Source: Acanthamoeba sp. SK_2022b
Lineage: Eukaryota > Discosea > Longamoebia > Acanthamoebidae
Length of the DNA stretch: 64,000 bases
NCBI GenBank assembly: GCA_027943245.1
Contig: JANDJZ010000230.1
Span: 1 to 64,000 of the forward strand
Direction: 5' to 3'
Shown: positions 56,595 to 64,000 of the stretch, piece by piece
Layout: the number at the start of each line of letters is the position of its first letter
How positions within the stretch are numbered: the stretch's first letter is position 1
Program-made: the position numbers and the translations under genes
Notes under the pieces: generated by a model
Database searches by the model: none
Told to the model about the DNA's origin: nothing
What the model saw: only the letters and a program-made list of their open reading frames with translations

Positions 56595-57821
56595 TGTGTG
56601 CTGTGTTGTGTGTCGAGGCGAGGCTGACTCGACGTTGCTTTTGCGCGCAGTATGCCGTCGGTTCGGTGCTGCGCACTCTGGGCGATCTCTGGCGCGGCCA
56701 CGGCGGCCTAGTGCACAGGGTACGACATTTAATTTTGAATCAATAAATAAAATAAAATACAACACAATTTAATATAATAATTTAATATAATAATAATAAT
56801 AATGATGATGATGTCTGTGTGGGAACAGGACATCAAGCCGGAAAACATCCTGGTGGACACCATGAAGCAGATCAAGCTCATCGACTTTGGCATCGCCAAG
56901 GAGCTCAGCAGCAACACCACCGCCAACACCACAGGCGTACTTTCCGGTACTCACCGCTTCGCCCTCTTCCACGCCACACAACACACACACACAACACAAC
57001 ACGCGCGCGAGTGCGACTGGCTGACCATGTCGCGTACGCGGCGCCATCAACACGACGCAGGGACATACCTGTACGCGGCGCCGGAGCAGTTCCTGGGGAA
57101 GCGGGCGGTGCTGACGAGCGACTTGTTCTCGCTGGGGCTGGTGCTGTACTACCTGCTGACGGGCGAGGAGAACTGGCCGCCGGGGGCCTACGTGACGAGC
57201 GCGCGGCTGTTCGACCGGCCGCGCCTGGCCGAGGTGGTGCCGTGGCCGCACAAGCTCGCGGCCACGCGGCACCTGCTGGAGAACCTGCTCGTGGCCGACC
57301 CGCACGCGCGCGCGTGGTACGACCCGGGGCTGGAGCGCAAGAAGCAGTGCCACGAGAACATCCTGCGCCACCCGTTCTTCTGGACCGACCGCCACGCCAC
57401 CAACTTCCTGGTGGCGCTGGGCAACCTGCGCAGCTACGACTTCCCCGAGGAGCTCGCGCGCGTCGAGGCCGTGATCGGCGAGCTGCTGGCCGGGCGGGCC
57501 GAGCACTGGTGGGAGGTGCTCGAGCCCAGCCTGTGGGCCGCCAAGGCCGCGTGGTGGGCCGACAAGCGCGACCGCGAGCGCCCCCTCAACCTCCTCCGCT
57601 TCATCCGCAACTGCTACGTCCACTCGGCCCACCGCGACGAGGACCGCATCTTCACCGAGCGCCCCTACTTCCTCGAGCTCCTCCCCTCCCTCGTCGTCCG
57701 CCTCTGGGAGGCCTGCCGCCGCGAGCACCGCCTCATGGGCCACCTCGTCCTCCGCTCCTCCCTGCTCCCCATCTTCACCCCCACCCTCTACTTCCCCTAC
57801 GCCGAGCAGAACTGGTTCTGA
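53671..57821 (+). CDS. CCCH zinc-finger protein kinase with KEN (IRE1/RNase L-like) endonuclease domain
   Basis: Starts MDQQNYFSEYTGDDLRKFLE. Four CCCH-like fingers: SCPFRQAGKQCKFAH (spliced at 53864/54185), LCRYWLKHEGKCPRWENC then YFLH, MCSALPPEKCPNRGKF then CPFAH, and ICSNDYCDKWKDCYDIH. A Gln/Pro-rich linker follows. Kinase: GVGGSSDVFLAL (Gly loop), EIALKRI (Lys), an acidic insert, VHRDIKPENILVD, LIDFGIAKEL, YLYAAPEQF. KEN domain: HPFFWTDRHATNFLVALGNL, then RERPLNLLRFIRNCYVHSAH. Against RNase L DLLKFIRN..EH the catalytic Arg, Asn and His are kept and Asp is replaced by Asn. No signal peptide or membrane span is seen, unlike IRE1. Likely a soluble sensor kinase-RNase acting on RNA; the trigger is unknown. 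Confidence 0.9.
54469..54536. repeat. Interrupted (CA)n tract, CCCH-kinase intron
   Basis: CA units interrupted by ACCACACACACCACAC, between fingers 2a and 2b. Confidence 0.95.
55454..55517. repeat. (GT)n tract, CCCH-kinase intron
   Basis: About 31 GT units on the coding strand between the Gln-rich exon ending MPGAPV and the next exon (QSAPGVYHHR). Confidence 0.96.
56539..56592. repeat. (GT)n tract, CCCH-kinase intron
   Basis: GT units in the intron between HFLTCQ and YAVGSVLRTL, inside the kinase domain. Confidence 0.96.
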
Positions 57822-57979
57822 TGACTGACTGACTGATCTGGTGTGATCCCGTTCCTCTCTCTACGCGCGAGAGGCACAGCCGATTTTAGTTTATTTATTT
57901 AAATTATTAATTAAATTACTCAGAAACAAATAAATGATTTTGTTGTTTCCGCGAAAGCACCTGCACGAAGAGAGAAGAG

Positions 57980-59547
57980 ATGGAAGCGGCAGCAGGAGAG
58001 GGGGCAGTGTTGTCGGCCAAGGTAGACTTCTACAACGGCGTTACGGTGGACGCTGCCACGTTGCCCCACGACGCGTCTGCCTTTGAATTCATTCTTGGTG
58101 GTACGCATCCGATACGATTATGAACAAAGAGCCCCGATTATTTTCTCCCCTTTTCAAAGATATAACCCTAAATATTTTCTCTATTTTCTGTCTTTATATC
58201 AGTTATGTATATTTTTACTTATTTTTGTACTTTATCTTCAGCCTCGCTTGCGCACTGGAAGAAGGAGGGCAAGCGTGGCGTGTGGCTGGGCATCCCGATC
58301 GTCCTCTCCCACCTGATCCCCACGGCCGTCAAGGTACTCCTACTCCTACTGACACCCACCCTCTTCTCTCTCCTCCTCTTCTTCATGATCCCATCTTTAA
58401 TCATCCCATCTTTCTCACGCGCGCAGCATGGGTTCAAGTTCCATTCGGCGGAACCCACGTCGGTGATGATGACCCACTGGCTGCCCGACAACGAGGTCTG
58501 CCTTCTGCCCGAAGGCGCCTCCCACACGGTACTCCCACCGCGTCTTGTGTGTCATGTGTGTGTCTGTGTGGTATCATGTGTGTGTGTGTGTGTGGTGTGT
58601 GTGTCTGTCGTGTGCTGACACAGAAGCTGCGTGGGCGGGGCGGCGTAACGCCTTGCGATAAGGTGGGCGTGGGCGGCTTCGTGTACAACGCAGAGAAGCG
58701 CGAGCTGCTGGTGGTGAGGGAGAAGTACATCCCGACCGGGATGGCGCCGCCCTACAAGCTGCCCGGCGGCTACGTCAAGGCCGGTAGGCGCACACCCGCC
58801 TCCCCGCCCCACTCATCCACTCGTCCGCACACTCATAATAACAACGACGACAATGTGTCACGGACATCATTCAGGCGAAGCTCTGGGGTTGGCTGCGGAG
58901 CGGGAGGTCGAGGAGGAGACGGGGATCAAGGCCGAATTCCAGGGCATCATCACCTTCAGGTGCGGCCTCCTCCTTTGTTTCAATTATTAAAAAAATGTTG
59001 ATTAATGTTGATTAATGATATATAATAGAATAAAAATCAAATTTTATTGTTTTTGTGAACTAACGAGCTCTTGGTTGCTCTCACAGACACATGCACCCGC
59101 ACCTGTTCTCGAACTCGGACATTTATTTTGTCGCTCTCCTCAAGTGCGCCCTCTACGTCTCTTTCGCTTTCGCTTTTTTTTTTCTGAGGCTGATGGCCTC
59201 CCCCCTCTCTGTTGGCGTGTGGCGTTGCAAGGCCTCTGACGTTTGTGGCCTCTCGGCAAGAGGAGGAGATAGAGGAGGTGCTGTGGATGCCTGTACGCCA
59301 CCTCCCTCCCCGATCGCCTCCTCTGCCCTTACTCCTGGCTTACACGCGCCGCCGCACGACATAGATCGACGAGTACCGAACGCACCCGAGCGTGAACGGG
59401 GTCAACCAGCGAATCGCCAGCCTGTTCGTGGAGTCGCTGGAGCAGGGAGGGCCGGCTCTAGGTGTCGAGCTCATCGAGGCCACCAGCGACTGGATGAAGG
59501 CCAAGACCTTCCACGACCTCTACACCATTCGCAATACCACCAGCTGA
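57980..59547 (+). CDS. NUDT6-like Nudix hydrolase
   Basis: Start MEAAAGEGAVLSAKVDFYNG. An N-terminal pre-Nudix domain reads HWKKEGKRGVWLGIPIVLSH, GFKFHSAEPTSVMMTHWLP. The Nudix fold follows: KVGVGGFVYNAEKRELLVVR, YKLPGGYVKA joined across an intron to GEALGLAAEREVEEETGI (complete Nudix box GX5EX7REVXEEXGI), then HLFSNSDIYFVALL. The end is SDWMKAKTFHDLYTIRNTTS. The order matches NUDT6 and plant NUDT2/7-type proteins, which hydrolyse NDP-sugars or NADH/CoA-type dinucleotides; the substrate is not predictable. Seven or eight exons; one intron has a GT-rich tract (58565-58610). Confidence 0.9.
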
Positions 59548-59880
59548 GAGAACGACGACAAGTCATGTGTTCAAAAAATGCATCAGTCTTGTATTGGCCT
59601 GTGTGCCATCTCGTCAAGGAGATCTAAGGCCTTTGCAGCAAATGGGCACCTGCAGCAGCGAGCCTATCAAACTTATCCAACACCACACCTCACGACCTTG
59701 CACGTGACAAGCATTAAGTGACCGCCAGCTTCGACTGCAGCCAACCTTGCCTTTGCAGGCAGCCCGGAGGTACGTATGATTCTTCTTTTATGTTCTGAGC
59801 GCAGTCTTAAAAGCCTTCTGTTGTTTTACGAGAACATTCTTTCTTAAACGTGTTTTAAACTTTAACTTGGTTCGCTGTCC
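59548..59880. other. Intergenic, no gene recognised
   Basis: 3' flank of the Nudix gene followed by unassigned sequence; no frame supported. Confidence 0.45.
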
Positions 59881-59882
59881 AC

Positions 59883-59996
59883 ACATCATCACATCGTCCT
59901 ATCTCATCACATCACCGCACGCACCAGTCCGCCATAGAGGGTGATGCCCGTGAGGAAAGCCGAGGCGGGAAAGAACACACACTGGCTGCCTGCACG

Positions 59997-60059
<63 letters not shown>

Positions 60060-60120
60060 GATATGGACAAATACCCTTGATGACCTCTCCCCGCAGGCCG
60101 CTGCCACCGCCGCGGCGGGC
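59883..60120 (-). pseudogene. Partial duplicate of the GHITM gene (exon 3 end to intron 4)
   Basis: Minus strand: a Gly/Ala stretch, then GTATTTGTCCATATCAC (same start as GHITM intron 3), a (CA)n tract (GT on plus, 60000-60054), then FFPASAFLTGITLYGGL, which is GHITM exon 4, followed by intron 4 sequence (GTGCGTGCGGTGATGTGATG ... GTGTGGACAGCG). Because intron sequence is retained it arose from DNA, not mRNA. No other exons are nearby. Confidence 0.85.
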
Positions 60121-60129
60121 ACATGGTGA

Positions 60130-60430
60130 TGGTCGATTGATTGATTCTCAGTTGTTATGTACATCAGTTACACTGAGCACAGCAGCGGGCCGCTGCGGAT
60201 CGGGTTGCCGGCGTGGCGCGACACAAAGGAGTTGTTGCGAGACATGGTCCCTGCCGCCTGCCCTCAGTTGTTGCTGCTGCTGGCGCTGGCGCTGCTTCCA
60301 TTGATGGCCGCTTGAGTAGATGACGGCTCTGCCCTTGAGGCAGGCGGTGATGTAGAGCAGGTTGGCGAAGACGAAGGAGAGAACTTCGGTTTGGTCATCT
60401 GTTGAGCGTACAACCCCGCGGGAGCGGCGT
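60130..60430 (-). pseudogene. Unidentified coding fragment
   Basis: Minus strand reads TEVLSFVFANLLYITACLKG then RAVIYSSGHQW with a Gln-rich run and a stop, then MSRNNSFVSRHAGNPIRSGP to a stop. Composition looks coding, but the family is not known and no start or further exons are seen. Confidence 0.35.
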
Positions 60431-60714
60431 ACGCTGCTGCTCACGACAGGCCCCTGAGCACGGCGGTGATGTATCATCATCCTCAGCAACGGCGAGGCTT
60501 GCAGGCTGACGTGGTCACATGCAAGAAGGCTCACGTGGTCACATGCAAGAAGGGAGAGAATGCGGGTGCGCACCGCCACCGAGGAGCCAACTGTCGCGGC
60601 AGCTCGGCCTCCGTAATGGTACCGCGCAACAGTCAGGCACGCTCCCGTGCGTGCACACGATACTCGAGATTCCAGTGTTTGCTGGGTAATAACCCAGCAA
60701 ACTGCCCCAAGCAC

Positions 60715-60945
60715 GCGTGTTTTTTGCGCGCGTTGTGGCGAGAAGTGGTGCTCCTTTTAACCCACGCCAACATGACCACTCTCAATGACCTGGCAAGATC
60801 TCAAAAAATCACAGAGGAAGCTTAAGAAGAAAGTGCTGAAGGCAGTTAAGAACTCAGAAGATCTACTGGGATGGTGGATCTGGAGTGTAGGCAAGAGAAA
60901 ACAGAGGCGAGTCTCAAGAGGATGCAGCTCTGTTTTCTCTTGCCT
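60715..60945 (+). pseudogene. Decayed copy of the small coiled-coil gene
   Basis: From GCGCGTTGTGGCGAGAAG and ATGACCACTCTCAATGACCT at 60772 it follows 25140-25390 closely (KLKKKVLKAVKNSEDLLG) but has lost internal pieces and its frame. It ends in the first foldback. Confidence 0.8.
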
Positions 60946-60954
60946 ACACTCCAG
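60880..60954. repeat. Perfect 27-bp foldback 1
   Basis: The arm 60880-60906 (starts CTGGAGTGTAGGCAAGAGAA) is exactly complementary to 60928-60954, with a 21-nt loop. The arm is part of the coiled-coil gene sequence. Confidence 0.95.
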
Positions 60955-60961
60955 GGACAGA

Positions 60962-61030
60962 AGATGGTGGATCTGGAGCATAGGCAAGAGAAAATGGAGC
61001 TCTCTTGCCTATGCTCCAGATCCACCATCT
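60962..61030. repeat. Perfect 30-bp foldback 2
   Basis: The arm 60962-60991 (starts AGATGGTGGATCTGGAGCAT) is exactly complementary to 61001-61030, loop AAATGGAGC. It uses the same segment of the coiled-coil gene as foldback 1. Confidence 0.95.
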
Positions 61031-61391
61031 ACGCTCCATCCTCTCAAGACTCTTTGGGAGCTACACAGTGGGCGCGCTGTGCGTGCCCGAGCTGTGGGCC
61101 GAGCTCCGCCTTTGGCCTGGTGACGTCGCTTTTCTGAACACCAGCTGTTGTGCAGGAGAAGCTCAATGCCGCCGCCAGGCGCAAGCGACGTTGAGCACCG
61201 CCGCAAGAGGCCGCAGGCGATGGCGAGACCATCCCCGCAGTCTGTTGTCACCCCCCGCCCCCTTGCCCTGGCTCCCCTCCCTCTCGCATCTCCATCTTCC
61301 ACACCACCCTCCTCCTCCTCCTCCTCTCCTCGTCCTTATACATGTGCATGCAGCACAAACACGTTGAATAAACATTTGTCTGTTCATGGTA
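61031..61391. other. Unassigned, coding-like fragment
   Basis: The plus frame reads VGALCVPELWAELRLWPGDV then AFLNTSCC near 61060-61145, without start or continuation. A C/T-rich stretch and an AATAAA (61366) lie near the GH31 stop. Confidence 0.3.
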
Positions 61392-64000
61392 TCACCAGTT
61401 GAACACCACTAGCGCCTCTTGGGTGACCGGAAGGGAGCCCAGAGAGACAACAAGACTGCCCGAGGGGCACAGCATCGGGGAGGAGGCGCTGGCGCCCTCC
61501 ACGTACCAACCGGGCACCACTCCAGGGCCATCCGCCTTGGGCACGTCAACGCCGTTGCTGGTCACGCTCCGTGGCGCTTGGTTTTGCCCGCGCAGCTGCA
61601 GCACATGCGCGCGCGACGTGGGCGCGTCCGGGAAGGTGCCGGCCATGGCGCCGATGGTGAGGGCGGTGGTGCCAGCCGAGGGTGAGGAGTGGAACTTGAC
61701 CTCCGTGGTGGCTGACGAGGCCCAGGGCGAGGTGTAGGCCAGGCTGATGCCGTCGTCCTCGTACAGGCTGCCGCTGCCGGTGAGCGCGCCGCCCGCGCTG
61801 AACACGACCCATACCAGGGGGTCGACGGGGGTCATGGTGGCGACAGAGGCCATGGTCTTCATCGGAATGACCGCGCCTGCGCGCGCATACAGCGGGAGAT
61901 CGGACAGCGTCCAGTCCGAGCGGCGGACCACATGGGGGCCTTCGTACACCGTCGTGCCGTCCCACGAGACCCATCGGCCAGGCGGCAGCCAGACGTCCTT
62001 GGCCACGCGCTCAGAAAACTCATCTCTGGGCCTGGTGATGGGGGCCGCCAGCACGTCGGGTCCGAACAAGTACTGCTCGCGGAAGGCGTAGGCGCCCTCC
62101 TCCTCGGGCCATTCGTAGTAGAGCGGGTGGAGAAGCCCCACGGCTGTGTCGTAGGCCTGGCGGGCCGACGTGTAGATGTACGGGCCCAGGGCGTTGCGCA
62201 GGTGGAAGGAGTGGCGCATGATGTCGAAGTAGGGGAAATCCCAGAAGGACCGGTTGCAATAGCAGTGCGTGCGCCAAATCGGGGCGACGGATCCGAACTG
62301 CATCCACCTCACGAGCAGCTCCATGCCCAAGAGGTCCATGGGGTTGTCCGTGCCCGGGCAGTCGGTGCCGTTGTGGAATCCGCCGATGTCGTGGGACCAG
62401 TAGGCGAAAAGCACGTTCGAAGCTGTGGGCGTCATCTGTACCTCAAACTGCAACGTGTCCCAGGCCTGGCGTTGCACGTCAACAACGGTCCTCAGTGGAC
62501 TTGTTCAACCCCTGTGAATGCAGACGGGGAGAGCGTTACCTGGAACGTGTCGCCCGAGAAGCCCACGGTCAAACGCTGGGAGCCCATGCCGCCGTATCGA
62601 GACAGGAGAAGAGGCCGCTTCTTGCCGGCAACGTTCATATGCTCCACAAAGAGGTAGTTGTTCCACCACTGCGCGTGTTGATCGTCCATGCTCTGGGAGC
62701 AGCCGCCGTAGTCGGTCCACCAGTAATCCACGCCCACCAGCGGTGGCGCGCCCATCACCATCGTGAACATAACGTTGCTGTAAGTCTGGTTGTCGTAATT
62801 ACAGGGCACTGTAACCAGGGTCTTGGGGTCGATCCCGACCGCCTCGGCCACTTGCGGGTACACCGCTTGACAGTGATCGACGCCGACCTGAGGGTGGAGA
62901 TTGAGCGTGAGCTTGAGCGTGTGACCGATGACGTTTTTCTCGCTGTGCAGGTAATCGATGAAGGCCACAGGGTCGGGGAACAGCGTCTCGTTGAACGTGT
63001 ATCCTCCCCATCCGTTGCATCCGGTGCTGGGCGGCGGCTGGATGTGCCTGCCATTGTTCAAAACAGCGGCGGGAGAGGGGGTCAGTGGTGTGGGTGAGTA
63101 GGCGAGTAAGCGTACCAGCCCATATCGAGCGAGACGTGGTTAAGCGGCAGGTCGTTCTGCTTGTAAGGGATCAAGACCTGGTGTTGGGGGGTGATGGTAT
63201 GCGTGTATCAGCGAGAGACCGCCATCAACCATTCAGGTGGCCTACCTCCTTAAGGAAGCTCTGGTCGCTGTAGGTATGGTCGTGGCTCCACCACACTCCG
63301 AAGACGGACTGCGGCAGCAACGCGATGGGACCGGACGCCATGCTCCAGTCCTGGAGGGCCTGCACGTACGCGTGTCCGTGGCCCAGAAAATAGATGTCCT
63401 GGCCCACCCTCAACTGTTGCTCGGTGGTCGCCGAGCCGTTGGTGAGATCAAACCACCGCACATGACCTGGCCTGGGATCCTGCGCCTCGAAGCGGGGAGT
63501 GTAGGTATCGTCGTGGATGGCCCAGCCACTGCGTGAGATGAGACCCTTGCTGTAGAGCTGGTTGTATCTCTGCACGCACTGCTGCGGGGTGGTATAGCAG
63601 TCGAGCCCGCCAGGCCAATTGGGTCCCATGGCGCAGGTGCCGTTGAGGTTGGCCGGGTCGTCCATTCCGGGGACCCACGACGTAGGCTTACCCGCGACGA
63701 ACAGGTCCACACGAAGGTTGTCAGCGGTGAAGTTGCGCTCTGACGGGTCGGGGCGCTTGAACGTGACGCGAAGAAGGTCGGTGGTGATGACGAGCATGTC
63801 AGGGTCGGGGTGGGCCGTGGTGAAGGCCGGCACCACTGGCATGCGGCGGTTGATGACTGCGAACGTAGCGCGGTCGTCAAAGACTCCATTCGCAGCGGAG
63901 GATGGGAGCTGGAGCTCCATGCGGATGAAGGCGGGAGTGAGGATCGTGAAGCGCGCCCGGTCGAAAATTACAGTCGCCTCGGGGAGTGCGACGGGCTGGG
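61392..64000 (-). CDS. Glycoside hydrolase family 31 alpha-glucosidase-like enzyme (5' end outside the window)
   Basis: From upstream: an N-terminal GH31 beta-domain (FTADNLRVDLFVAGKPTSWV), then QSVFGVWWSHDHTYSDQSFL, the segment NNGRHIQPPPSTGCNGWGGY and MGAPPLVGVDYWWTDYGGCS (catalytic Asp in the W-T-D position). Next come LLSRYGGMGSQRLTVGFSGD (acid/base Asp), FAYWSHDIGGF, ELLVRWMQFGSVAPIWRTHC, RHSFHLRNALGPYIYTSARQ and PLYARAGAVIPM. C-terminal beta domains end LVVFNW. The order is that of GH31. Substrate likely an alpha-glucoside or related sugar; specificity is not predictable. Introns occur near 62470-62520 and 63055-63115, and probably near 63180-63240. The gene continues beyond 64000. Confidence 0.93.

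Noticed and set aside
55542..56765. Minus-strand open frame of 407 codons opposite the kinase gene
   Set aside because: Antisense shadow; the plus strand carries a complete kinase with all motifs.
56769..57743. Minus-strand open frame of 324 codons opposite the KEN region
   Set aside because: Same reason; GC-rich third positions open the mirror frame.

Overview
The window is nuclear DNA of a unicellular eukaryote, most probably an Acanthamoeba-like amoebozoan (inference). The reasons are GC-rich exons, many short GT-AG introns, densely packed genes on both strands, intronic (CA)n/(GT)n tracts, and a gene set typical of such amoebae (IRE1/RNase L-like kinase, exostosin, GH89, GH31, F-box/LRR and F-box/kelch proteins). 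Intron-exon models below were read by eye from splice consensus and protein continuity. Outer limits are better supported than internal junctions.

The left part (about 1-27 kb) is mostly repeats. It holds copies of one F-box/LRR gene family: A at 1-1496, B at 12562-15094, C at 27095-30207, and decayed pieces at 6.2 and 9.3 kb. Between them lie three internally deleted Ty1/Copia retrotransposons plus an orphan LTR, a DUF7869-type relic, a histidine-kinase relic, and several unnamed repeat families. These stretches are visibly CpG-poor compared with the genes. The clear intact gene here is a mitochondrial GHITM/TMBIM5 homologue (16464-18009). An armadillo-like gene 3' portion lies at 25.7-26.6 kb.

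The right part (about 27-64 kb) is gene-dense. In order it holds: F-box/LRR copy C, a three-RRM RNA-binding protein, a tiny APC13 homologue divergent from polyubiquitin, a secreted protein, an SRPBCC-fold protein, a CENP-N/Chl4 homologue divergent from an exostosin-type glycosyltransferase, an F-box/kelch protein, galactose-1-phosphate uridylyltransferase, a subtilisin-like protease, alpha-N-acetylglucosaminidase, a CCCH zinc-finger/kinase/KEN protein, a NUDT6-like Nudix hydrolase, a patch of duplicated fragments with perfect foldbacks, and a GH31 glucosidase cut by the window end.

Functional themes: ubiquitin and cell cycle (polyubiquitin, APC13, F-box proteins, CENP-N); carbohydrate handling (GalT, exostosin, GH89, GH31); and a possible stress RNase (CCCH-kinase-KEN). 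No operon logic is expected in a eukaryote, but several pairs share short divergent promoters.
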